Assembly: GCA_030425785.1 (NCBI GenBank)
Contig: JAUHYJ010000031.1
Coordinates: forward strand, 1-13,336
Direction of reading: 5' to 3'
Length of the DNA: 13,336 nt
Source of the DNA: Acidimicrobiia bacterium
Lineage (GTDB): Bacteria > Actinomycetota > Acidimicrobiia > Acidimicrobiales > Ilumatobacteraceae
Below are positions 7,394-13,336 of the stretch, piece after piece. Within the stretch, counting starts at the first letter, position 1. Each line of letters begins with the position of its first letter. The notes beneath the pieces were generated by a model that searched no databases, was not told where the DNA came from, and worked only from the letters and a program-made list of their open reading frames with translations. A program made the translations under genes and the position numbers.

Positions 7394-7723
7394 GTGGACC
7401 GCTACGACATCAACGCCTGCGCCCCACCGCACCGCCTGAGCGTCGAGGCCACCGACGACTACGGCCACTGGCTGCTCGACGCCGAGCTCAGCGAGGCCGA
7501 CGGTCTCACGACGCTGGTGGTCCGCCAACGCGACGTCGACCCGGACATGGTGCACGACATCGGCCCCGGCTGGGAGTGGTACCTCGATCGCCAGGGTGCG
7601 TTCATCTCCGGCGCGACGCCGCCGACCCTCGCCGAGTTCGAGGCGCGGTACCGGGCGTTCGGCGATCACTACCGCAGCCTGGTCGAACGCCGGGAAGCGA
7701 CACCTCCACGGGGCGAGCGCTGA
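7394..7723 (+). CDS. partial SRPBCC (AHSA1-like) domain protein, N-terminus lacking
   Basis: The 109 residues resemble only the C-terminal two thirds of an SRPBCC/AHSA1-like lipid-binding fold: the strand ACAPPHRLSV, then HWLLDAELSEADGLTTLVVRQR, and the final helix GPGWEWYLDRQGAF followed by a YRAF tail. Relatives of this type usually carry about 60 more residues, beginning with a PxxxVW motif, and these are absent. The upstream sequence is the intact end of the dehydrogenase gene. GTG 7394 follows that stop codon by six bases, and GAGGA at 7386-7390 is a rather close ribosome site. It may be translated from the dehydrogenase message, or be the remnant of a deletion. It ends one base before the stop codon of the converging oxidoreductase gene. 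Confidence 0.65.
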   Translation: MDRYDINACAPPHRLSVEATDDYGHWLLDAELSEADGLTTLVVRQRDVDPDMVHDIGPGWEWYLDRQGAFISGATPPTLAEFEARYRAFGDHYRSLVERREATPPRGER

Positions 7724-7724
7724 C

Positions 7725-8633
7725 TCAGCCGAGCTCGGCGCGCAGTTCGGGGATCACCGTCCGCGCCAGCCGCTCGAACGTCGCTTCCTGGTCGGCGACG
7801 ATGGGGGAGTAGAGGCCGATGTCGGTGAAGCCCCGCTCGACCAGGCCCCGCACGAGCCGGACGAAGAGATCCTCGTCGTCGTAGTAGCGCAGCCGTCCGC
7901 CGCTCGCGCGCGCCTCGGCGTCGTACAGGTTGGCGCTGCGGCGCAGCGTCGCCGGGTCACGACCGGCGGCGGTGCAGTGCGCATCGACGCTCGCCGCCCG
8001 GTCGGCGAGCTCGGCGAGCTGGTCGTCGAAGTCGGCGTCGAAGCTCATCGTGTTCCAGATGTCGGCGTGCCGGGCGGCGTGGGCCAGCATCTTCGGGCCG
8101 AGCGCGGCAGCGATGATCGGGATCCGTGGGCGCTGTGTCGACGTCGGGTTCATCACCGCACCGGCCGCCGAGTAGTACTCACCGTCGTAGTCGGTGATGT
8201 TCTGGCTGAGCAGCATCCCGAGCAGTTCGATGTACTCGCCGAACCGCGCCACCCGCTCGCCGTTCGACCAGTTCGGGAGCCCCAGCATCTCGGTACCCGG
8301 ATCGATCCGGAGGCCGGTGCCGATGCCGACCTCGACCCGGCCCCCCGAGATCTGGTCGACCGTCACCGCGTGGTGGGCGAGGATGCCCGGATGGCGGAGC
8401 GGGATCTGCGCCACGTTGGTGGCGAGCCGCACGGTGGTGGTCTCGGCGGCGACCGCCGCCATCAACGTCCAGCACTCGAGCCACGGCGCCGGCGCGTTCG
8501 CCCAGTCGACGAAGTGGTCGGGGATCGCCGCGACGTCGAAGCCGAGTTCCTCGACGCGGAGCACCTGCTCGCGGAACTCGGCCCAGGGTCGTCCCGGCAG
8601 GGTGAGCACGTGGAATCGCAGCGGGAAGGCCAT
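7725..8633 (-). CDS. LLM-class, probably F420-dependent oxidoreductase
   Basis: This 302-residue TIM-barrel protein belongs to the luciferase-like monooxygenase superfamily. Visible hallmarks are VEELGFDVAAIPDHF (about 27-41), the VRLATNVAQIPLRHPGILA stretch with a likely non-prolyl cis bond region, and VDQISGGRVEVGIGTG (about 92-107). A later RPRIPIIAAALGPKMLAHAARHADIWN segment forms strands and helices near the cofactor. These fit the actinobacterial F420 group better than FMN monooxygenases, but cofactor choice is inferred from family resemblance. The substrate is unknown. ATG 8633 is preceded by TACCGT five bases upstream on its strand. The small membrane ORF upstream on the same strand ends 26 bases before it. 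Confidence 0.9.
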   Translation of the reverse strand: MAFPLRFHVLTLPGRPWAEFREQVLRVEELGFDVAAIPDHFVDWANAPAPWLECWTLMAAVAAETTTVRLATNVAQIPLRHPGILAHHAVTVDQISGGRVEVGIGTGLRIDPGTEMLGLPNWSNGERVARFGEYIELLGMLLSQNITDYDGEYYSAAGAVMNPTSTQRPRIPIIAAALGPKMLAHAARHADIWNTMSFDADFDDQLAELADRAASVDAHCTAAGRDPATLRRSANLYDAEARASGGRLRYYDDEDLFVRLVRGLVERGFTDIGLYSPIVADQEATFERLARTVIPELRAELG

Positions 8634-8638
8634 GTGTC

Positions 8639-8644
8639 ACGGTA
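8639..8644 (-). promoter_or_regulatory. putative -10 element of the LLM oxidoreductase gene
   Basis: On the minus strand TACCGT ends five bases before the ATG at 8633, which would give a leaderless or nearly leaderless message. No clear -35 box is seen at 17 bases. Confidence 0.35.
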
Positions 8645-8659
8645 CCGCGGTCCCGCGAC

Positions 8660-8773
8660 TCACCCCCGCCGACGACGGCGCCACCAGTGGGCGCCGACCC
8701 GGGCCGCCACCAGCACGCACACGATCGCGACCACCCAGGTCGGGCGGGCGACGACGGGCAGATCGGCGAGCAT
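8660..8773 (-). CDS. candidate 37-residue single-span membrane protein
   Basis: ATG 8773 opens a 37-residue frame that ends at 8660. It has a short N-terminus (MLADLPVVARPT), one hydrophobic span (WVVAIVCVLVAARVGA, about 13-28), then HWW and five arginines. By the positive-inside rule the Arg tail would be cytoplasmic. It fills most of the 180-base gap between the oxidoreductase and dinB genes, which otherwise holds only promoters, and it lies on the same strand as the oxidoreductase gene. No known family is recognised. CACGAT six bases before the ATG is a poor -10 match, and no ribosome site is obvious. It may be a real small protein or a chance frame in GC-rich DNA. Confidence 0.4.
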   Translation of the reverse strand: MLADLPVVARPTWVVAIVCVLVAARVGAHWWRRRRRG

Positions 8774-8801
8774 GCGCCCATCGTGCCAGCCGAGGGTGAC
8801 G

Positions 8802-8807
8802 TAGCGT
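8802..8807 (+). promoter_or_regulatory. putative -10 element of dinB
   Basis: TAGCGT lies six bases before the GTG at 8814, consistent with leaderless transcription from that start. I saw no LexA-type palindrome nearby, so there is no sequence sign of SOS control. Confidence 0.4.
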
Positions 8808-8813
8808 GAGGAC

Positions 8814-10109
8814 GTGCCCCGCACACCGCACCGCACGATCCTGCACGTCGACATGGATGCGTTCTTCGTGTCGGTCGAGCTGCGGCGACGGCCCGAGCTG
8901 CGGGGGCAGCCCGTGGTGGTCGGGGGGACCGGCAACCGGGGCGTGGTCGCCGCGGCGAGCTACGAGGCCCGCCGGTACGGGGTGCACTCGGCGCTGCCGT
9001 CGGCGGTCGCACGCCGACGGTGTCCGCACGCCGTGTTCCTGTCGGGCGATCACGCGCTCTACGCCGAGGTGTCCGGGCAGGTGCAGGAGATCTTCGGGCG
9101 CTACACGCCGCTGATCGAGCCGCTGTCGCTCGACGAGGCGTTCCTCGACGTCAGCGGCGCGATCCGGCTGTTCGGCGAGGGCGTGCAGATCGCGCAGCGG
9201 ATCCGCGACGACGTGTCGAACGAGCTCGAGCTCACCTGTTCGGTCGGTGTCGCACCGAACAAGTTCCTCGCCAAGATGGCGTCGGTCGAGGCCAAGCCCC
9301 GCGCTCGCCCCGAGGGCGTCGAACCGGGCCCCGGTGTCGTCGAGATCCGGCCGGGCGAGGAGCTCGCGTTCCTGCACCCGTTGCCGGTCCGGCGGTTGTG
9401 GGGGGTCGGACCGAAGACGCACGAGAAGCTCGACCGGCTCGGCATCCGTACCATCGGCGACCTCGCCGAGCTGCCCGAGCGCACCCTGATCGGCACGCTC
9501 GGCCAGGCGAGCGGGCACCACCTGCTCGCGCTGGCGCAGGGGCTCGACGCGCGGCCGGTCGAGGTCGACCGCGAGGCCAAGTCGATCGGCCACGAGGAGA
9601 CCTACCCCCACGACCTGTACGAGCTCGACGACCTCGACCGCGAACTGGTCCGGCTGAGCGACGCGGTCGCCGGCCGGCTCCGCGCGCACACGCTGGCAGC
9701 CCGCACGATCACGCTCAAGGTCCGGTTCGCAGGGTTCCGCACGGTCACCAGATCGGTCACGCTGCCCGCAGGTGTCGACACCGGGCCCGAGCTCGTCGCG
9801 GCCACGAAACCCCTGCTCCACGCCCTGGACGTGTCGCCGGGCGTCCGCCTGCTGGGCGTGTCCGCATCGAACTTCGGCAGCCGGAACGAGCAGCTCGACC
9901 TGTTCAGCGCGCCGGCCGACGATTCCGAGGGTGCTCACCGGTCCGACGTGCAGCGATCGGCGGCGGCGATCGACGAGATCCGCGAGCGGTTCGGATCGAC
10001 GGCGATCGGCCCCGCCAGCTCGATCGGCACCCGCGGCCTGCGGGTCGTGCGCAAGGGCGCCCAGCAATGGGGGCCCGACCAGCGACCCGACGGCCCGGGC
10101 GACGCCTGA
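8814..10109 (+). CDS. dinB: DNA polymerase IV (Y-family)
   Basis: This 431-residue error-prone translesion polymerase copies past damaged bases. The catalytic acids are present: Asp13 in HVDMDAFF, and Asp107-Glu108 in SLDEAFLDVS; Phe18 sits at the steric-gate position. Palm and fingers are followed by the helix-hairpin-helix thumb (LWGVGPKTHEKLDRLGIRTIGDL) and little-finger domain (IGHEETYPHDL onward). A beta-clamp binding motif QLDLF lies at 360-364. Unlike the 351-residue E. coli enzyme, about 67 residues follow the clamp motif, including AIDEIRERFG and AIGPASS, as in other actinobacterial DinB proteins. GTG 8814 is chosen because homology starts within ten residues and TAGCGT is well placed. 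It is followed by the DUF3040 gene on the same strand. Confidence 0.96.
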   Translation: MPRTPHRTILHVDMDAFFVSVELRRRPELRGQPVVVGGTGNRGVVAAASYEARRYGVHSALPSAVARRRCPHAVFLSGDHALYAEVSGQVQEIFGRYTPLIEPLSLDEAFLDVSGAIRLFGEGVQIAQRIRDDVSNELELTCSVGVAPNKFLAKMASVEAKPRARPEGVEPGPGVVEIRPGEELAFLHPLPVRRLWGVGPKTHEKLDRLGIRTIGDLAELPERTLIGTLGQASGHHLLALAQGLDARPVEVDREAKSIGHEETYPHDLYELDDLDRELVRLSDAVAGRLRAHTLAARTITLKVRFAGFRTVTRSVTLPAGVDTGPELVAATKPLLHALDVSPGVRLLGVSASNFGSRNEQLDLFSAPADDSEGAHRSDVQRSAAAIDEIRERFGSTAIGPASSIGTRGLRVVRKGAQQWGPDQRPDGPGDA

Positions 10110-10164
10110 CGCGCTCCGACCCCCGGAACGGCGGGAGATTCTGCGGAAATTGCGCCGAGGCGCG

Positions 10165-10193
10165 TTGAGGAAGCCCGTCAAACCTGCGATGAT
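10165..10193 (+). promoter_or_regulatory. putative promoter of the DUF3040 gene
   Basis: TTGAGG (10165-10170) and GATGAT (10188-10193) are separated by 17 bases, and the GTG start follows six bases later at 10200. This is one of the better -35/-10 pairs in the window and implies a leaderless message separate from dinB. Confidence 0.45.
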
Positions 10194-10199
10194 GTCGCG

Positions 10200-10520
10200 G
10201 TGCCACTGTCCGAAGACGAGCAGCGGATCCTCCGACAGATCGAACTCGACCTCGAGTCCGACCCCGCCTTCGCCGAACGCGGGTATCGGGTGTCGCGGCG
10301 ACGACTCGTCCTGCTGTCGATCGGGCTGGTCGTCGGCCTCGGCCTGATCATCGCCGGACTGGCCGTCAGCTTCTGGCTCGCCTTCGCCGCCTTCGTGGCC
10401 GTCTTCGTGATCGGTGTCCAGCTCGAATCCGAGATCCGAGTGGTCGGCCGCGAGAAGATCGGCAATCTGCCGGTCAACGCCTGGCTGGCCGGCGCCAAGC
10501 GCCCACGCCGCCCCGAGTGA
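10200..10520 (+). CDS. DUF3040 family small membrane protein
   Basis: This 106-residue protein begins MPLSEDEQRILRQIELDLESDPAF, the family's hallmark N-terminus, then has two hydrophobic spans (about 38-58 and 60-76) separated by a short turn, and a basic tail ending AKRPRRPE. The function of DUF3040 is unknown. In many actinobacteria it is found near dinB and the mraZ/cell-division cluster, and the dinB neighbour here fits. GTG 10200 is chosen because the conserved MPLSE motif starts there and a promoter is spaced for it. The 90 bases between dinB and this gene hold only the promoter and a small GCGCC-GA-GGCGC dyad. Confidence 0.92.
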   Translation: MPLSEDEQRILRQIELDLESDPAFAERGYRVSRRRLVLLSIGLVVGLGLIIAGLAVSFWLAFAAFVAVFVIGVQLESEIRVVGREKIGNLPVNAWLAGAKRPRRPE

Positions 10521-10526
10521 CCTGCA

Positions 10527-10568
10527 CCGGGTGATCAGCCCCGGGCGACCGGCCCGGGTGATCAGCCC
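10527..10568. repeat. 15-base direct repeat at convergent gene ends
   Basis: CCGGGTGATCAGCCC occurs at 10527-10541 and again at 10554-10568, 27 bases apart. The second copy covers the transglutaminase stop codon. Each copy contains the palindrome TGATCA. It could be a small tandem duplication at the junction of the converging genes. Confidence 0.85.
10540..10558. terminator. possible bidirectional hairpin between converging genes
   Basis: CCCGGGC (10540-10546), a five-base loop, and GCCCGGG (10552-10558) form a seven-pair GC-only stem between the DUF3040 and transglutaminase genes. No T tract follows on either strand, so it is at best a weak or Rho-assisted terminator. Confidence 0.35.
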
Positions 10569-12877
10569 TTGTCGGTGAAGTAGCGCTTCACCCGCTGCGG
10601 CGTCGACATCGTGTCGACCGCGATCCGGCGGACCTGGTCGGCCCACAGCGAACAGTCGTCGGTGACGGCGTCACCGAGCGTGCCGCGCCGCTCGAGGTCG
10701 ACTGCGCCCGGCGGGGCGAACGCCACCCGGTCGACCGTGTCGGCGAGCGACGTCATCGGGCGCGCCGCCACCGGCAGCACCGTGGCCGTCGCCAGCGCCC
10801 ACTCGTTCGGGGTCATCGCCGGTGTGCCGGTGACGCCGGCGTCGATGGCGGCGGTTCGGGCCCGTTCCCACGCCGTCACGATCTGCTCACGGCCCGGCAG
10901 GGAGCCCGCCCGCGCCCGCCGCGCCCGCCGCAGCAGCGCCGGCGTGGAGAGCGCCAGCGCGATCAACCCGGCGACCACCAGGGTCCGCCACGGGAACGAG
11001 TTGGTCTCGTCCGTCGCCGCCGCCCCGTCGACGATCTCGTCCTCGAACGGGAACCCCTGGTTCGGGTTGAACCCGCCCGGCGGCAGTTCTTGGTCACCGG
11101 CCGACGGCGTACGCACGGTCGTCGGCGGCCCGCCGCTCGCATCGTCGGGCTGCACGACCGTCGGCGGCGTCGTCGGGTTGGGCGGCAGGGTGTCCGAGCC
11201 CGCCGCGCCGCCACCGACGACGTCGGGGCCCGAGGTGTCCTGCTGCGGTGGCAGACCCGTGACGTCCTCGAGGCCCGGCGCCCCGCGGCCCGGCGTCGGC
11301 TCGAACGCCACCCAGCCGATCCCGTCGAACCACAACTCGGGCCACGCGTGGGCGTTCTTGCCGATCACGCTGTACCAGCCGTCGGGGCTGAGCGTGCCCG
11401 GCGTGAACCCCACCGCGACGCGCGACGGGATGCCGAGGGTGCGCGCCATGGCGGCGAAGGTGGCCGAGAACTGCTCGCAGTAACCGATCCGCTCACGGAA
11501 GAAGCTCTCGATCGCGTTCGAGCCGTGTCCCGACTGCACCTCGGTGCTGTACGTCCACTGGCTGTCGTCGCGGAACCAGGCCTGCATGGCGCGCGCCTGG
11601 TCGTACGGCGTCGTCGCTCCCGCGGTCACCGCCTGCGCCGTCTCGGCGACGACCGATGGCAGATCGTCGGGCAGCTCGAGATAGATCGGGTCGGGTGGCG
11701 CCTGCGCGGTGCGCCCTCGGAGGTCGTCGGCCGTCAGCTCCGGCGCCGAGGAGACGATCTCGAACACGTCGCCCGGTTGCAACGGCTCGGGCGCGAACAA
11801 GGTGCGCGACTGGGGCTCGCGTCGCATCCGGGCGTCGGGGGTCGGGCCGCTCACCGCGATCGGGTCGGCCGCGGCCGGCACCATCTCACCGCCGAGCGAG
11901 ATGATCTGGACCTGCTGGCGGATCCGGCGTGCCGCGGGATCAGGCTCGACGTCGGCGACCGGTTCGAGCGAGCGCCGCGGCAGTTCGAACTGTTGCCCGT
12001 CGAACTCGGCGAGGGTCATGACACGCCAGTATGCGGGAGCATCGGCGTTGACGCGGAAGAGCTCGACGTTGCCCCGGTTGGTCAACCGCGAGCGGATGTC
12101 GACCAGGGGGTTGAGCACGTTCGTGGCACCACCGCGGCCCTTGGTGTCGTAGAGCGGCTCCGCGTTGGCACCCGGGATGCGCGGGCCGACGATGCCGGCG
12201 ACGACGGCGATCGCGACCGCGGTGGCGATCGCAGCCGGGGCGACGAGCGAGGCGCGCCGTCCGACGGTCACGGCGGGTGCTCGTCGGCCCCCGTGCAGCT
12301 GGCGGAGTGCGATGACGGCCACCACGCCGGCTGCGATCAGGAACCCGGTCGAGGCGATGCGGAGCCGCTCGCTGCCGAGTGCAGCGATGAAGACGAACAA
12401 CACCCCGCCCGGCACCAGCGCCTCGCCGCGAGCCTCGGCCCGGAAGGCGAACGAGTCGGACATCACGAGCACGAGCGCGAGCGCGAAGCCGGCGAGCGTC
12501 GCCCAACCGGCGGTGTATGCGACCGGCGCGATGGCGGTCGGGAACTGGTCGCGCACGAGTGACAGGTCGATGCGCATCTGGTCCCACGTCGCCGACCACG
12601 GCACGATGCCGCCGCTCATGGTGTCGCGGTAGTTCAAGAAGGCGAGGACCCACAGCAGTGCCAGCGAGACGGCCGGGACCGCGAGCCATCCGGTCACCCG
12701 GGCCCGGCGCAACGCGAACGACAGCCCGTGGCCGAGCACCGCGATCACGATCACGTCACTCAGGAACGGCCATCCGCTGAACACCCGGGCGAAGCCGACA
12801 CCGACGGCGACCGAGTACAGCGTGACCGCCGACGTCGCCGCCAGATCGCGCTGCCATGCCGTGTCGTTCCTGCTCAT
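10562..12877 (-). CDS. TgpA-like membrane transglutaminase
   Basis: This 771-residue membrane protein belongs to the TgpA/DUF3488-transglutaminase-DUF4129 group, found with DUF58 and MoxR genes. About seven hydrophobic spans fill residues 10-245. An extracytoplasmic region follows, with a papain-like transglutaminase core: Cys467 in GYCEQFSATFAAMARTLG, His510 in NAHAWPEL, and Glu526 in VAFEPTPG where the classical triad has Asp. Then come a Pro/Gly/Asp-rich linker (about 535-640), one more membrane span (VVAGLIALALSTPALL) and a cytoplasmic DUF4129-like tail with TPNEWA. The substrate is unknown; a cell-envelope protein is the usual guess. ATG 12877 overlaps the DUF58 stop as ATGA, so the pair is translationally coupled. 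Confidence 0.93.
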   Translation of the reverse strand: MSRNDTAWQRDLAATSAVTLYSVAVGVGFARVFSGWPFLSDVIVIAVLGHGLSFALRRARVTGWLAVPAVSLALLWVLAFLNYRDTMSGGIVPWSATWDQMRIDLSLVRDQFPTAIAPVAYTAGWATLAGFALALVLVMSDSFAFRAEARGEALVPGGVLFVFIAALGSERLRIASTGFLIAAGVVAVIALRQLHGGRRAPAVTVGRRASLVAPAAIATAVAIAVVAGIVGPRIPGANAEPLYDTKGRGGATNVLNPLVDIRSRLTNRGNVELFRVNADAPAYWRVMTLAEFDGQQFELPRRSLEPVADVEPDPAARRIRQQVQIISLGGEMVPAAADPIAVSGPTPDARMRREPQSRTLFAPEPLQPGDVFEIVSSAPELTADDLRGRTAQAPPDPIYLELPDDLPSVVAETAQAVTAGATTPYDQARAMQAWFRDDSQWTYSTEVQSGHGSNAIESFFRERIGYCEQFSATFAAMARTLGIPSRVAVGFTPGTLSPDGWYSVIGKNAHAWPELWFDGIGWVAFEPTPGRGAPGLEDVTGLPPQQDTSGPDVVGGGAAGSDTLPPNPTTPPTVVQPDDASGGPPTTVRTPSAGDQELPPGGFNPNQGFPFEDEIVDGAAATDETNSFPWRTLVVAGLIALALSTPALLRRARRARAGSLPGREQIVTAWERARTAAIDAGVTGTPAMTPNEWALATATVLPVAARPMTSLADTVDRVAFAPPGAVDLERRGTLGDAVTDDCSLWADQVRRIAVDTMSTPQRVKRYFTDKG

Positions 12878-13336
12878 GGGCGGGCCCCTGCGGTGTGCAG
12901 TTCGCGCGTGAGGCCGCGCTGTCCGGCGAGGTGGAGCCAGTGCTCGCGGAAGACGGAGATCGAGTCGGCGCCGACCGTGAGCGGCCCGCTGCGATGGCCC
13001 GTACCGGGGGCGGTGAACACGCCGATGCGGGTGAGCGTCGGGTCGCCGGCGCGATCGGCGCGTCGCCACAGGTCGGCGTCGGGGCGACCGGTGACGATGA
13101 CGACGAGACCGAGGCCTTCACCCGGGTCGCGGTCGACGTCGCCGACCGGATCGCCGGCGGTGATGCGGGCGAGGTGGTGCAGCATGTGCGCGGTCACCTC
13201 GGGCCCGCGCAGGTCGATGCCGTGGCCGGTGACGAACCGCGTCGTCAGGCCCGCCCGGTCGGCGCCGAGCGCGATGCTCGCGGCGATGCTGATGGCGCGT
13301 TCGAACGCGTCGTCGCCGTCGCGTCGGTCGACGTCG
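12874..13336 (-). CDS. DUF58 family protein, N-terminal part beyond window
   Basis: The frame is open to the right edge, so only the last 153 residues are visible. They match the end of DUF58 proteins, a von Willebrand factor A-like fold: FERAISIAASIALGADRAGLTTRFVTG (an alpha helix and strand), then LHHLARITAG, and a final GLGLVVIVTGRPDADLW strand-turn. The metal-site motif and the RxY-type DUF58 core would lie outside the window. Such proteins are thought to work with a MoxR-type AAA ATPase and the membrane transglutaminase. A moxR gene is expected upstream, to the right. A GTG at 13197 is internal and is not taken as the start. Confidence 0.88.
   Translation of the reverse strand, partial: DVDRRDGDDAFERAISIAASIALGADRAGLTTRFVTGHGIDLRGPEVTAHMLHHLARITAGDPVGDVDRDPGEGLGLVVIVTGRPDADLWRRADRAGDPTLTRIGVFTAPGTGHRSGPLTVGADSISVFREHWLHLAGQRGLTRELHTAGARP

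Noticed and set aside
6056..7669. Minus-strand frame continuing upstream of menG, antisense to the acyl-CoA dehydrogenase
   Set aside because: The dehydrogenase shows clear family motifs on the + strand. The antisense translation has only low-complexity Val/Asp/Gly/Arg residues and the MenG homology starts at about 6055.
8774..8813. SOS (LexA) box upstream of dinB
   Set aside because: I looked for a TCGAAC/GTTCGA-type or other clear dyad and found none in the 40-base divergent region.
10130..10163. TTCTGCG upstream of DUF3040 resembling the inner part of the 44-bp palindrome, and a GCGCC-GA-GGCGC dyad
   Set aside because: Only seven bases are shared and there is no full inverted repeat. The dyad has a two-base centre and is easily expected by chance in GC-rich DNA.
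8637..10646. 669-residue minus-strand frame antisense to dinB and DUF3040
   Set aside because: It is a GC-skew shadow of two well-supported genes and has no domain signature.
11090..12562. 490-residue + strand frame antisense to the transglutaminase
   Set aside because: It has no recognisable motif and a composition dominated by Arg, Gly, Asp and Val; the opposite strand carries an intact membrane transglutaminase.

Overview
The window looks like chromosomal DNA of a high-GC actinobacterium, most likely an acidimicrobiia-type marine or soil relative such as Ilumatobacter. That placement is inference. It rests on very high GC with G/C-ending codons, menaquinone genes, an F420-type (LLM) oxidoreductase, a DUF3040 protein and several starts that look leaderless. 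Coding density is very high and no gap exceeds about 180 bases. I see no tRNA, rRNA, CRISPR array, insertion sequence or phage gene.

Layout. (1) 2-2101 (+): the C-terminal part of a large secreted class 3 lipase; its start lies left of the window and its N-terminal repeats are nearly identical at DNA level. (2) 2137-4145 (+): a two-gene NarL-type two-component system, a membrane histidine kinase overlapping its LuxR-type response regulator by ATGA. (3) 4156-6055 (-): a menaquinone pair, menG followed by menF, converging on the regulator gene with 10 bases between stop codons. (4) 6056-6166: a divergent intergenic region with a perfect 44-bp palindrome. (5) 6167-7723 (+): an ACAD10/11-like acyl-CoA dehydrogenase, then a short gene coding only the C-terminal part of an SRPBCC (AHSA1-like) domain. 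(6) 7725-8773 (-): an LLM-class, probably F420-dependent oxidoreductase, preceded by a candidate 37-residue single-span membrane protein. (7) 8814-10520 (+): DNA polymerase IV and a DUF3040 membrane protein. (8) 10562-13336 (-): a TgpA-like membrane transglutaminase and, overlapping it by ATGA, a DUF58 protein cut by the right edge.

The genes do not form one dedicated pathway. They are several short housekeeping operons arranged back to back. The clearest links are kinase with regulator, MenF with MenG (first and last steps of menaquinone synthesis), and DUF58 with transglutaminase, a pair normally accompanied by a MoxR ATPase. Several genes have a TAnnnT-like hexamer 5-7 bases before the chosen start codon, which suggests leaderless transcription. 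The points most worth a second look are the 44-bp palindrome between menG and the dehydrogenase gene, the homogenised lipase repeats, the truncated SRPBCC gene and the tiny Arg-tailed membrane protein. I did not find a convincing new multi-gene system.
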